The notes under the pieces are model-generated. The model searched no databases and was not told the origin of the DNA. It saw only the letters and a program-made list of their open reading frames with translations. From Verrucomicrobiota bacterium (lineage in GTDB: Bacteria > Verrucomicrobiota > Verrucomicrobiia > Opitutales > Opitutaceae): 34,020 bases of DNA. A program made the translations under genes and the position numbers. This document shows, one piece after another, positions 1-7,471 of this stretch. The stretch's first letter is position 1. The number at the start of each line of letters is the position of its first letter. The stretch is from positions 1-34,020 of the forward strand of contig JAEWKR010000087.1 in NCBI GenBank assembly GCA_023457715.1. Direction: 5' to 3'.

Positions 1-80
1 CGAAGGCTCGCGTCGCGATCACCGCTTTGCTCGCCGCGGCTAACGCGTCCACCGCTCAACTCGAACGCCTCGCGGCATAG
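1..80 (+). CDS. C-terminal end of an unidentified protein (partial)
   Basis: An open frame enters from the left edge and ends at TAG 78-80. It encodes about 25 residues ending in TAQLERLAA. The residues are Ala/Leu rich with helix-like spacing, and the codons favour G or C at the third position, as in the genes downstream. The rest of the gene lies outside the window, so no family can be named. The stop is followed almost directly by a repeat that starts at 83. Confidence 0.5.
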   Translation, partial: KARVAITALLAAANASTAQLERLAA

Positions 81-82
81 GG

Positions 83-241
83 GAATCGTGCTCAAAAAAC
101 ACGAAATGCAGGGATAGCACTGCAAAAGGCGCAAAAAGGACGCCCCATTTTTACAGGAGATCGCGGAGAGATCCTCCGCTCCCTCTGATTGCTTCTGTGA
201 AAAAGGCCTTTTTTTTGCGACTTCTGCGCCTTTTTGCGGCC
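83..241. repeat. Intergenic composite repeat: hairpin copy plus word-based inverted repeat
   Basis: Positions 83-127 are an inverted copy, with one mismatch, of 33864-33908 near the other end of the window; the copy contains the near-hairpin TGCAGGG-ATAG-CACTGCA. It is followed by an inverted repeat of words: GGCGCAAAAAGG at about 128-139 answers GCGCCTTTTTGCG at about 225-237, and TTTTACAGGAG at about 151 answers CTTCTGTGAAAA at about 191-202. The TTTT(C)ACAGGAG word recurs at 12119-12202. The repeat lies between two genes that converge (stop at 80, stop at 287), so it may end transcription from both sides. No coding potential is seen here. Confidence 0.75.
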
Positions 242-286
242 ATTCTTCAGGGAGCTGAAGGCTGACCGCTGAACGCTGACCGCTCT

Positions 287-958
287 TCAGCGCAGCGCCG
301 GAGCCAGGATGTTTTTCACCAGCACCACCTTGGTCTCGTTCTTGCCGCCCTGACGAAGCGACAGGGTGACGGGGATCTCGTCGTTCATCACGCCGAGCTG
401 CGAGACCATCGGTTCGAGCGAACCCTTCTCGCCCGGGGCGAGCGTAAGCTTCGCCGGCCGGACCGCAAAGTTGCCCAGGTCCGAACTGACTTCCGTCGGC
501 ACAATCTCCAGCGGGGTTGAGCCGCGGTTCTCGAAGGTGACATTCAGCGTCACCGGGGGCATGGGGCTCCCGGCCGCCCGGCGGGCCATCGCCTGGCGGA
601 TGTACTCCTTGACCGCTTCCCGCTGCTCCGCTTCGGAGTCGCCGTAGTCGAAGGAGTAGCTCTCGCTATACGCGTCGGTGTCCTTTCGGAACAGGCCGCG
701 GCGGCTCTTCGGCACGTCGCCGGGTTTCTCTCCCGGGCTGCGATGGAAGCCTCGCGCGACGGTGGCCACGACATGGATGCTCCCGTCGCCGAACGAGGCG
801 TCGCCCTTCATGGCGACAGGACGCTCAACCTGTTCGCTGCGCGCCTCTTCGGCCATGAGGTCGCGGGGGATGGCGGCCGAACGGCAGCCCGCCACCAGGG
901 CGACACCAGACAACACGACGGACAAGACCAGGACGGAGGGGCGAAGAGGAGGGTTCAT
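287..958 (-). CDS. Putative lipoprotein of unknown function
   Basis: A 223-residue protein if started at ATG 958. That start places a typical lipoprotein signal at the N terminus: MNPP, a hydrophobic stretch, then LVAGC with the lipidated Cys at residue 25. A longer frame to 1039 has no signal-like beginning, so the inner start is preferred. The mature protein has a Ser/Tyr/Asp-rich middle (around SESYSFDYGDSE), then a C-terminal half with beta-sandwich character (VTLNVTFENRGSTPLEIVP). The latter resembles domains of periplasmic proteins that modulate protein contacts, but I do not recognise a named family. It is transcribed divergently from the ECF sigma gene at 1140, leaving about 180 bp between them that hold a pyrimidine-rich tandem repeat. 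Export is well supported; function is unknown. Confidence 0.75.
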   Translation of the reverse strand: MNPPLRPSVLVLSVVLSGVALVAGCRSAAIPRDLMAEEARSEQVERPVAMKGDASFGDGSIHVVATVARGFHRSPGEKPGDVPKSRRGLFRKDTDAYSESYSFDYGDSEAEQREAVKEYIRQAMARRAAGSPMPPVTLNVTFENRGSTPLEIVPTEVSSDLGNFAVRPAKLTLAPGEKGSLEPMVSQLGVMNDEIPVTLSLRQGGKNETKVVLVKNILAPALR

Positions 959-1032
959 CGTTGGCGTGCGGCGAGTAGTGAGACGGAAACCACCGGGCGA
1001 AAAGCGAAAAGTAAGGTGAGGGGCAGAGGACC

Positions 1033-1078
1033 CCCTCAATCCCTCACTCCCTCCTCCCTCAATCCCTTACTCCCTCCT
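1033..1078. repeat. 23-nt tandem duplication, pyrimidine rich
   Basis: Two adjacent 23-nt copies (1033-1055 and 1056-1078) differ at one base. Each is made of CCCTCAAT, CCCTCACT or CCCTTACT, and CCCTCCT words. The preceding stretch GTAAGGTGAGGGG (1012-1024) is partly complementary to them. The tract lies between the divergent lipoprotein and sigma-factor genes, 62 bp before the sigma start. Confidence 0.8.
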
Positions 1079-1139
1079 CCGCGCCCCGCGAATCTTTCTG
1101 GCCAATGGAGCGTCTTGCTGCTGACAAGATGCACTCGGC

Positions 1140-1688
1140 ATGGAAACAGGCTCAACGAACGCGCTGGCGGAATTGGTCCGCCGAGCTCAGCGGGGCGATG
1201 AAGGCGCCCAGCGGGAGCTCATTGTCGCGTACCAGCACCGGGTCGCAGGATTTGTTTACGCCATGATGGGCCGTGGAGAACATGTCGAGGACCTGGCGCA
1301 GCAGGTATTCATTAAGATGATTCGCGCCCTGGATCGTCTGGAGGCGCCCGCGCAATTCGAATCCTGGCTGTTCCGGCTCGCCCGCAACGCGTGCATCGAC
1401 CAGCTTCGCCGCCAGAAACTCAGGAGGATATTCCTCCCTTTTGGTGAAGAGCACGAAAACATCCCGGAACCCCCCGGGGCCGTTGATAGCGAGGAGCTGG
1501 ACGCCCTGCGTCACGCCCTGGCTCAGCTCCGTCCCCAGGATCGCGCGTTGCTGGCCCTGGTGCAGGAAGGGCGCAGCCACGCCGAGATAGCGGAAATTCT
1601 CTCCATTACCGTCACAGCAGTGAAGGCTCGCCTGCATCGGGCACGTGAACATCTGCGGGAACACTATACGCCCCAACATGAAGACTGA
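1140..1688 (+). CDS. ECF-type RNA polymerase sigma factor
   Basis: A 182-residue sigma-70 family factor of group 4 size. Region 2 spans about residues 10-85, including the core-binding and -10 recognition helices (AYQHRVAGFVYAMMG, EDLAQQVFIKM, FESWLFRLARNACIDQLRR). A short acidic and proline-containing linker follows, and region 4 is at about 118-172, with a helix-turn-helix ending AEILSITVTAVKARLHRAR that would read the -35 element. There is no sigma 1.1 or region 3. Its stop overlaps the start of the next gene (ATG 1678), and that gene in turn overlaps a third. Group 4 factors are usually held by a membrane anti-sigma factor encoded next door, and the neighbour has the right topology for that. 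The inducing signal cannot be read from the sequence. Confidence 0.93.
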   Translation: METGSTNALAELVRRAQRGDEGAQRELIVAYQHRVAGFVYAMMGRGEHVEDLAQQVFIKMIRALDRLEAPAQFESWLFRLARNACIDQLRRQKLRRIFLPFGEEHENIPEPPGAVDSEELDALRHALAQLRPQDRALLALVQEGRSHAEIAEILSITVTAVKARLHRAREHLREHYTPQHED

Positions 1689-2043
1689 AGCAAAGGCCTG
1701 GCAAAAGCTGCGGGAGGCGGCCTCCGCTCAGCTGAACCCCCGTTTCGCGGAGACCGTGCTCCGCGGCGCCAACGGCCCGTCGCCGGGCGTGTGGGCGCGC
1801 CTGTTTGCGCGCGGCGCCCTCCACCTCGGGCCGGGCTTCGCTGAACGCGTGTTGCGCGCGGCCCGTCAGCTACCCCGCAGTCCCTCGCTGCTCGACCAGC
1901 TGGCGTTGGGCGCCGCGACCGCCGCTTTCTGCCTGTTGGGTGCCCTCGCGATCGACGCACGGACCACGTACCTGGAGAATGAGCGTAATCTTGCCGGCTG
2001 GCAGCAACTGGCTGCCGAGGTGCAGGATGTTGAGGAGATATGA
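1678..2043 (+). CDS. Single-TM protein with duplicated cytoplasmic motif, probable anti-sigma factor
   Basis: 121 residues from ATG 1678, which lies inside the 3' end of the sigma gene; an upstream in-frame ATG at 1645 would overlap further and is less likely. Residues 1-70 are basic and probably cytoplasmic, 71-93 form one TM helix (LLDQLALGAATAAFCLLGAL), and the last 28 residues would be periplasmic. The cytoplasmic part contains two copies of a motif L-x-P-x-FAE-x-VLR-x-A, at residues 19-31 and 50-62. Position and topology resemble CnrY-like short anti-sigma factors, but no zinc-binding HxxxCxxC motif of the ZAS class is present, and sequence similarity to a known family was not recognised. 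The anti-sigma role is inferred from context. Confidence 0.7.
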   Translation: MKTEAKAWQKLREAASAQLNPRFAETVLRGANGPSPGVWARLFARGALHLGPGFAERVLRAARQLPRSPSLLDQLALGAATAAFCLLGALAIDARTTYLENERNLAGWQQLAAEVQDVEEI

Positions 2044-2678
2044 ACCAACGGCTGCTCATTGCCATCCTGACCGCCCTGGGCTTCGCCGCCGGCTTCGCCG
2101 CGCGGTCGATGACCAGCTCGGGGCCGGCCGTTCCGCCGCCACCCGCGGCTGGCACTGAGTTTGTCCGCGCCACGGGCACTGCCGCCCCGGCTGACAATGC
2201 GAGCGAACGGCGCGCGCCCACGTACACCAACGCCGAGCGCGACCGCCTGCTGGGCGAGATCGAGAAGATGCGGCCGAAGGTGGACGCCTACCGCCAGCGC
2301 ATCGAACAGCTTGCAACCGAGTTCGATCGCGACCTGCTGCCGATCTTCACGCCCGAACAGGCGGAGAAATTCGAGCACAACCGGAAAAAGCGGGCGAGCC
2401 GCGATCAGCAGGACGCCGAGGTTCCGGTGTTGTCCGACGAACAGATTTTCCAACTGCAGCAGCGCCCGCTGTGGCACGCGCTCTGGAACGTGGCCATCAA
2501 CTGGCGCCTCGATCACCTGACCAAGGAATACAAGCTGACGGAGGAACAACGGTGCCAGATTCGTCCGTTGCTGGAGCGCCGCCGAGAGCAGTTCCTTACC
2601 CTGGTGGACAACACGCCGCCCCCCAGCATCACGCTCAGCCAGCTGGCCACGCAGGCCGACAAGCTGCGGGCAAAGTGA
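2040..2678 (+). CDS. Membrane-anchored periplasmic protein, possible Spy/CnrX-like sensor
   Basis: 212 residues, starting at an ATGA overlap with the previous stop. Residues 4-21 form an N-terminal anchor (LLIAILTALGFAAGFAA) with no Cys lipobox or clear cleavage site. A Pro/Ala linker follows, then a largely helical, charged domain. Two stretches recall the LTxxQ signature of Spy/CpxP/CnrX periplasmic helical-hairpin proteins: FTPEQAEKF and LTEEQRCQIRPLLERRREQF. A tri-cistron of sigma factor, one-TM protein and anchored LTxxQ-like protein matches the logic of the Cnr metal-sensing system, although no His-rich metal site is visible. It may instead sense misfolded protein or another envelope signal. 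Coding and topology are firm; the sensor role is an inference. Confidence 0.7.
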   Translation: MNQRLLIAILTALGFAAGFAARSMTSSGPAVPPPPAAGTEFVRATGTAAPADNASERRAPTYTNAERDRLLGEIEKMRPKVDAYRQRIEQLATEFDRDLLPIFTPEQAEKFEHNRKKRASRDQQDAEVPVLSDEQIFQLQQRPLWHALWNVAINWRLDHLTKEYKLTEEQRCQIRPLLERRREQFLTLVDNTPPPSITLSQLATQADKLRAK

Positions 2679-2679
2679 G

Positions 2680-2760
2680 GCCGGCTACGCCGGCATTTCA
2701 GATTTCAGATTCCAGATTTCAGATCCGAAGTCCGAAAATTTGAAATCTGAAATCTGAAAT
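2680..2760. repeat. Hairpin and word-based inverted repeat (7-nt words)
   Basis: GCCGGC-TAC-GCCGGC (2680-2694) is a perfect short palindrome just after the stop. Next comes an inverted repeat with a perfect 16-bp outer stem: ATTTCAGATTTCAGAT (2695-2710) pairs with ATCTGAAATCTGAAAT (2745-2760). Its interior repeats the same ATTTCAG-type word imperfectly. It may act as a terminator for the sigma operon, although it has no U-tract of the classic kind. Confidence 0.85.
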
Positions 2761-2793
2761 TGCCCGCGAAGCGGGCTGCGTCAATCTGGCGCA

Positions 2794-4191
2794 ATGGTCC
2801 CGAGCGTCCTTATTGTCGACGACGAGAAACACACCCGCGAAGGGCTGCAGCAGGCTTTGGCGGAAGCGTATGATGTCACGGTCGCCGCCAACGCCGAAGA
2901 AGCGTTCAATCTGATGGATGCGCAACCCTTCGACGTCGTGCTGACGGATCTTCGGATGCCGGGCAAGTCCGGGTTGAAGGTCATCGACAAGGCCCTGTCG
3001 CTTCCGCATCGGCCGGCGGTACTGATGATGACGGCTTACGGGAACATCGATACTGCCGTGGAGGCCATGAAACGGGGAGCGGTGGATTTTCTCACGAAGC
3101 CGGTCAACATCGAGCGGCTCGAGGTGCTGATCCAGCGGGCGCTGAAAACCAAGACCCTGGAAGTCGAGGTGCAGCAGTTGCATGAGCGCCTCGACGAGCG
3201 GTTCAATATCGAGGGCATCATCGGCACTTCGCCGAAGCTGCAGGAGGTCATCGAAAAGATGCGCCTCGTGGCCCCCTCGCGGGCCACCATTCTCGTCGAG
3301 GGTGAGTCGGGCACGGGCAAGGAACTGATCGCCCAGGCGATCCATCAGGCGAGTCCCCGTTCACGGGCCCCCTTCATCGCCGTGCATTGTGCCGCGCTTT
3401 CCGAGAACCTGCTGGAGAGCGAGCTCTTCGGTCACGAACGCGGGGCATTCACGGGCGCGGTCGAACGTCGGATCGGCCGCTTCGAGTCGGCGAACGGCGG
3501 CACGTTGTTCCTGGATGAAATCGGCGAGATCTCCGCGTCGACGCAGGTGAAGCTGCTGCGTTTCCTCGAAACGAAGGCCATCGAGCGGGTGGGGGGGAGC
3601 AAACCGCTGGAGCTGGATGTTCGGCTCGTGGCCGCCACGAACCGGAACCTCGAGGCGATGGTCCGCGAGGGGAAGTTCCGCGAAGACCTGTTTTTCCGGC
3701 TCAACGTGGTCCGGCTGGTCATGCCGCCGCTGCGGGAGCGGCGGGAGGACATCCCCTTGCTGCTGGCACATTTCATCCGGCACTTCTCGGAGGAAAACGG
3801 CGTCCCGCCCCTGACGGTGGAGCCTGGCGCCCTGCGCACGCTGCAAGCGTATGCCTGGCCGGGAAACATTCGCGAGCTGCGGAATTTCTGTGAGAACGCG
3901 GTCGTCCTCCGGCGGGGCGGCAGCCTGACCGAGTTCGATCTCGAGCCGAAGTTTCGGGGCGAGGCACTCCCGCCGCCAACCGGGACGCCGGCCGCTGCCG
4001 CTGCGGCTTCATACGCGCCGGCGTCGACCGGCTCCCTCTCGGTGGAGGAGAACGAGAAACGCCTGCTGCGGGAGGCCCTGCTCAAGGCACGCGGCAATCG
4101 CACCAAGGCCGCCGAACTCATGGGCGTCAGCCGCCGCACGCTGCATCGCAAGCTCTCCCAGTGGCCCGAACTCGACGTCACCGACAAATGA
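2794..4191 (+). CDS. Sigma-54-dependent response regulator, NtrC type
   Basis: A 465-residue bacterial enhancer-binding protein with all three standard domains. The receiver domain covers residues 1-118, with acidic pocket D9/D10, phospho-acceptor D52 (VVLTDLRMPG), T80 and K102. The AAA+ domain covers about 143-375, with Walker A GESGTGKE at 170-177, the sigma-54-contacting GAFTGA loop at 217-222 and Walker B LFLDEIGE after it. A Fis-type helix-turn-helix at the C terminus reads NRTKAAELMGVSRRTLHRKL, preceded by a Pro/Ala linker. It should activate RpoN promoters by ATP-driven remodelling after phosphorylation. No histidine kinase gene lies beside it, so its partner is elsewhere. I saw no convincing -24/-12 promoter before the exopolysaccharide genes downstream, so regulation of those is only a possibility. 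Confidence 0.96.
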   Translation: MVPSVLIVDDEKHTREGLQQALAEAYDVTVAANAEEAFNLMDAQPFDVVLTDLRMPGKSGLKVIDKALSLPHRPAVLMMTAYGNIDTAVEAMKRGAVDFLTKPVNIERLEVLIQRALKTKTLEVEVQQLHERLDERFNIEGIIGTSPKLQEVIEKMRLVAPSRATILVEGESGTGKELIAQAIHQASPRSRAPFIAVHCAALSENLLESELFGHERGAFTGAVERRIGRFESANGGTLFLDEIGEISASTQVKLLRFLETKAIERVGGSKPLELDVRLVAATNRNLEAMVREGKFREDLFFRLNVVRLVMPPLRERREDIPLLLAHFIRHFSEENGVPPLTVEPGALRTLQAYAWPGNIRELRNFCENAVVLRRGGSLTEFDLEPKFRGEALPPPTGTPAAAAAASYAPASTGSLSVEENEKRLLREALLKARGNRTKAAELMGVSRRTLHRKLSQWPELDVTDK

Positions 4192-4312
4192 GTGCCGGCG
4201 GCGCGCGTCCGGGGGCGATCGTCGGGTCGCGGCCCCGGATTGAAACCTGCCGGAATGCCCAAGCCGGAACCGTAAACCCGAAACTCAACTCCCAAAGCCC
4301 GGGACCCGAAGC

Positions 4313-6208
4313 ATGACGTCCGCCCAGGAACTCCTGCACTGGCTCGAAGTCGGCCGCGGCGCGCGCCTGATCCGGCTGGCCGCCCTCCTGGCCGGGGCAG
4401 TGGCCCTCTCGCTGCTGCTCGTGTGGAAGCAGTTCCGGGGACCGCGGAGCGAGGCCACCCTGTTGCAGGCGGACATGGCCCGGCAGGTCGCCGCCGGTGC
4501 CGGGTTCACGACGCTGGTCAACTCACCGCAGACCGCAGCGTGGCGGCAGGCGCGCGGCCAGGGCTTTCATCCGGACCAGCCGTATCCTGAACTCAACCAC
4601 GCGCCGCTGTATCCGCTGGTGCTGGCCGCCGGCCTGCGGCTGGTGCCGGCCCGCACGCGGGAGGAATGGTTCACGGTGCCCTCGCAGCCCTCCGCGGGGT
4701 TCGCGGCGGATTATTACCTGCTGGCCGTGAACGTGGCGTTGCTTTGGGTGGCTGCCGGGAGCGCGTATCTGCTCGGCCGCCGCCTCTTCGATGCGCGCGT
4801 CGGCTGGGTCACCGGCATCGCCGTGCTCGCGTCGGTCCCGCTGTGGGATCACACCCTGGCGGTGGACGGCACCCCCCTCCTGCTCGTGCTCGGGCTCTTT
4901 GCCTTTCTGGTCTGGTATTCCCTCGAGCTTCGCCTCGCCTCCGCCCAGTACGAGCCCGACGAGGCGCGCGCCTCCACCCCCGAGAGCAGCGCTTCTTCCG
5001 CGCCCAGCCTTCCTCGAGCAAGCCAGGACCGCCTCGGCGTCTGGTGGCTCGCGCTCGGCGCGCTGGGCGGTGCTCTCTTTCTCGCCGACTACACCGCGGG
5101 CGTGCTCACGCTCGTGATGCTGGCGTACTCCCTTGTCCGCCTCCGCGGGCGCAGTCGGGTGCGCCGTGCCTCGCTGGCCCTCCGTCCGTGGGCTGGGGCG
5201 GGGTTGCTGGCGCTGGGCTTCCTCCTGGTCGCCGGACCCTGGATCATCCGCAACCTGGAGCTGACCGGTTCCCCCGTCGGCCTGGCGATCCAGGAAGTGG
5301 CGCTGAAAGCCGGCGATCCCACCGCGGAGCCGGCGATGGTGCGGGCCACCTTGTCGGCCACGCTCCCCGACCTGCAGCTCCGGAAACTGGGCAACAAGGT
5401 CCTGACGTCGCTGCAAGCCACGCTGCAGACCAGCTTGTGGTCCGGCGGCGCAATGTGGTTCGTGGCTTTTTTCGCGGCGGGGCTGTTGTACTCGTTCCGC
5501 AATGCGGCGACGAATCGGATGCGCTGGTGGTTTGCATTGAGCCTGGCGGTGGCGGTGCTGGCGCAGTCGGCTCTCGATGCGGGCGACACCGAACGGCCTG
5601 CGGTGGTCTGGCTCGCGCCGCTGCTCATCGTCTTCGGGGCCGGGTTCTTCTTTGTTCTGCTCGGCAGCCATCCGCGACTGGGAGCGTGGCCGCGGGCGCT
5701 GGCCGCCGTCCTGTTGCTGCTGCAGGCGGTGCCCCTGCTGCATGAGGGTCTCGCGCCTCCCCCCGGGGTGCGGTTCCAATACCCGCCCTATTTCCCCGCG
5801 TTGCTGCGCGGGGTGCGGTCCGAACTCGAGTCGCGGCAGGTGCTGGGCCGGTTCGGGGCGATGGCGGATATCCCGGCGGGCGTGGCCTGGTATGGCGGCG
5901 TCCGATGCTGGGCCCAGCCGCCGACGTTGCGCGATTTCTACGCCATCACCCTCCAGCAGCCGATCGGGGAATTGCTGCTGACGCCGCGGACCCTCGATCG
6001 TCCGTTCTTCTCCGAACTGAACGCCCGCGCCGTGGCGCCCGGCACCCTGGCCGCCGTCTCCAACCGCTTTGGGGAGTGGGGCGAGATTTACGCCGGGCTG
6101 GTCACCGGTACGATGCCGCGGGAGTTTCCGCTCAAGGCCCCCCATCAGGTGGCGGAGAATCTGTTCGTTCTGCTCAACCCGGCGCTGCCGCCGCCCCGGG
6201 GAAAGTAA
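4313..6208 (+). CDS. Multi-pass GT-C (GT39/ArnT-like) glycosyltransferase
   Basis: A 631-residue integral membrane protein with about 10-12 hydrophobic helices. The first periplasmic loop has an acidic residue in LLQADMARQVAAGAGF, where GT39/ArnT-type enzymes carry their catalytic Asp, followed by LNHAPLYPLVLA, which matches the common PPLYPLLLA motif. A later helix boundary, GPWIIRNLELTGSPV, is also characteristic of the family. Such enzymes transfer a sugar from a polyprenyl-phosphate donor on the periplasmic side. A low-complexity Ala/Ser/Pro loop at about 215-240 separates two TM blocks. The gene lies directly upstream of an outer-membrane barrel and a Wzc-type kinase, which suggests a role in building or modifying an exopolysaccharide. 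The acceptor is unknown. The 120 bp before it contain only CCCGAAACTCAAC-like words. Confidence 0.8.
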   Translation: MTSAQELLHWLEVGRGARLIRLAALLAGAVALSLLLVWKQFRGPRSEATLLQADMARQVAAGAGFTTLVNSPQTAAWRQARGQGFHPDQPYPELNHAPLYPLVLAAGLRLVPARTREEWFTVPSQPSAGFAADYYLLAVNVALLWVAAGSAYLLGRRLFDARVGWVTGIAVLASVPLWDHTLAVDGTPLLLVLGLFAFLVWYSLELRLASAQYEPDEARASTPESSASSAPSLPRASQDRLGVWWLALGALGGALFLADYTAGVLTLVMLAYSLVRLRGRSRVRRASLALRPWAGAGLLALGFLLVAGPWIIRNLELTGSPVGLAIQEVALKAGDPTAEPAMVRATLSATLPDLQLRKLGNKVLTSLQATLQTSLWSGGAMWFVAFFAAGLLYSFRNAATNRMRWWFALSLAVAVLAQSALDAGDTERPAVVWLAPLLIVFGAGFFFVLLGSHPRLGAWPRALAAVLLLLQAVPLLHEGLAPPPGVRFQYPPYFPALLRGVRSELESRQVLGRFGAMADIPAGVAWYGGVRCWAQPPTLRDFYAITLQQPIGELLLTPRTLDRPFFSELNARAVAPGTLAAVSNRFGEWGEIYAGLVTGTMPREFPLKAPHQVAENLFVLLNPALPPPRGK

Positions 6209-6260
6209 TTGCTTCAGCTTCTCTCCCGCCGGTAGGTTTCGCGCCGTTTCCGGCCCACCT

Positions 6261-7442
6261 ATGAAGTTATTCCCCGCGTTCTGTGCCCTGGCTGCCTTTG
6301 CCGCCGCGCCGCTGTTGGCTGTTTATGCGCCGATTCCGGAGCAGGATCAGGGCAAGGATCTGGTCGTCACCCTGCGCGCTGCCGTGTCGTACGACAGCAA
6401 TATCTTCGGCGGCGCCACCGACGCGATCAGCAGCCCGATCTTCGAGGTCGCTCCCCGCATTGCCTTCAATCACTCGCTCAGCGACCAGACCTTCGTGTCG
6501 GCCAACTACGGGCTCCTGGTGAGCCGCATCGAGAACCGGCCCGGCGACCGGGTGCTCGACAGCCATGATCTTTCGCTGCGCGCCGCCCATGCCTTTTCGA
6601 AGGCCACCAACGTCGACGTCAGCAATCTCTTCATGGTGGCCCGGAACCCCGAAGCCCTGCTCAACGGCCTTCCGCTCAACACCGACCAGTCGTTCACGCG
6701 CAATCAGTTCGACGCCCGTTTCGCGACGGCGGTCACGCCCAAGATCGGCCTGCAGGTCAAGGCGCGCTCGGTGTACTCCAAGTACCGCAATGCGATCCTC
6801 GGACGAAGTCTCGACCGGATCGAGAACCTCTACGGCCTGGCCGGCGACTACGCCATTCTTCCCGAGGTCAAGGCCATCGCCGAATTCCGCCATCTGGACG
6901 TGTATTACCGCAAGCTCGGAGAAGAGAAGAACAAGCAGTCCAACTACCTGATGACCGGCGTCGATTACGCCGCGGCCCGCAAGGTGACCCTCAGCGCGCG
7001 TTTGGGCGCCGAGTGGCGCGAACGCGCCCGGGAGGACGACGTCACTTCGCCGTATGCGGAACTGTCGGGCCGTTACCAATACGCCGAACAGTCCTTTGTC
7101 GTGGGCGGCTACGCCTACACCCTGGACGAATCCTCCGACACCGCCCGGTTCACCGACCAGCGCGGGCACCGGCTGTTTGTCAATCTGCAGCACGCGTTGA
7201 CGCCGCTGCTCGTCGCGTCGCTCTCGGCGGAGTACGCGCCCGCGGAACTGCAGGGCCGCCGGAGCCGGGGTCAGGTCGACGTGGACGAAGACTCCGCCCG
7301 CACGGGGGCGGCCTTGAGTTACCTGCCGACGAAGAACTGGGTGGTCTCCGCGCACTACGACTACGACCGCGTGCGGTCGGACGATGCGTCGCGCGGGCTG
7401 GAGCGCCACCGGGTGGGCCTCAGCGCGACGTACGCGTTCTAG
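6261..7442 (+). CDS. Outer-membrane beta-barrel protein of the exopolysaccharide cluster
   Basis: 393 residues from ATG 6261, chosen because it gives a clean signal peptide (MKLFPAFCALAAFAAAPLLA). The frame is open further upstream to 6069, but that part is Arg-rich and is a shadow of the glycosyltransferase gene. The mature protein consists of alternating amphipathic strands with many Tyr, Arg and Asp residues, and ends in GLSATYAF, with the terminal Phe typical of barrel proteins. The early segment VSYDSNIFG resembles the start of the outer-membrane barrels found in EPS operons (EpsL-like or TIGR03016-like). It may export or bind the polymer or anchor it at the surface. It begins 52 bp after the glycosyltransferase stop and ends 29 bp before the Wzc gene, so the three are probably one transcript. 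Confidence 0.82.
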   Translation: MKLFPAFCALAAFAAAPLLAVYAPIPEQDQGKDLVVTLRAAVSYDSNIFGGATDAISSPIFEVAPRIAFNHSLSDQTFVSANYGLLVSRIENRPGDRVLDSHDLSLRAAHAFSKATNVDVSNLFMVARNPEALLNGLPLNTDQSFTRNQFDARFATAVTPKIGLQVKARSVYSKYRNAILGRSLDRIENLYGLAGDYAILPEVKAIAEFRHLDVYYRKLGEEKNKQSNYLMTGVDYAAARKVTLSARLGAEWRERAREDDVTSPYAELSGRYQYAEQSFVVGGYAYTLDESSDTARFTDQRGHRLFVNLQHALTPLLVASLSAEYAPAELQGRRSRGQVDVDEDSARTGAALSYLPTKNWVVSAHYDYDRVRSDDASRGLERHRVGLSATYAF

Positions 7443-7471
7443 GCCGGCAAGGCTCGCGGTTCCTGCTGTTC

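Noticed and set aside
4192..4312. RpoN (-24/-12) promoter ahead of the exopolysaccharide genes
   Set aside because: I looked for GG-N10-GC in the proper context because an NtrC-type regulator lies upstream, but found no convincing match in this spacer.
4523..6145. A reverse-strand open frame of about 540 codons
   Set aside because: Antisense to the GT-C glycosyltransferase; its sequence is Arg/Gln/Gly-rich with no hydrophobic or domain pattern.
6069..6260. Upstream extension of the beta-barrel gene
   Set aside because: The added residues are Arg/Cys-rich and overlap the glycosyltransferase gene, while ATG 6261 starts a clear signal peptide.
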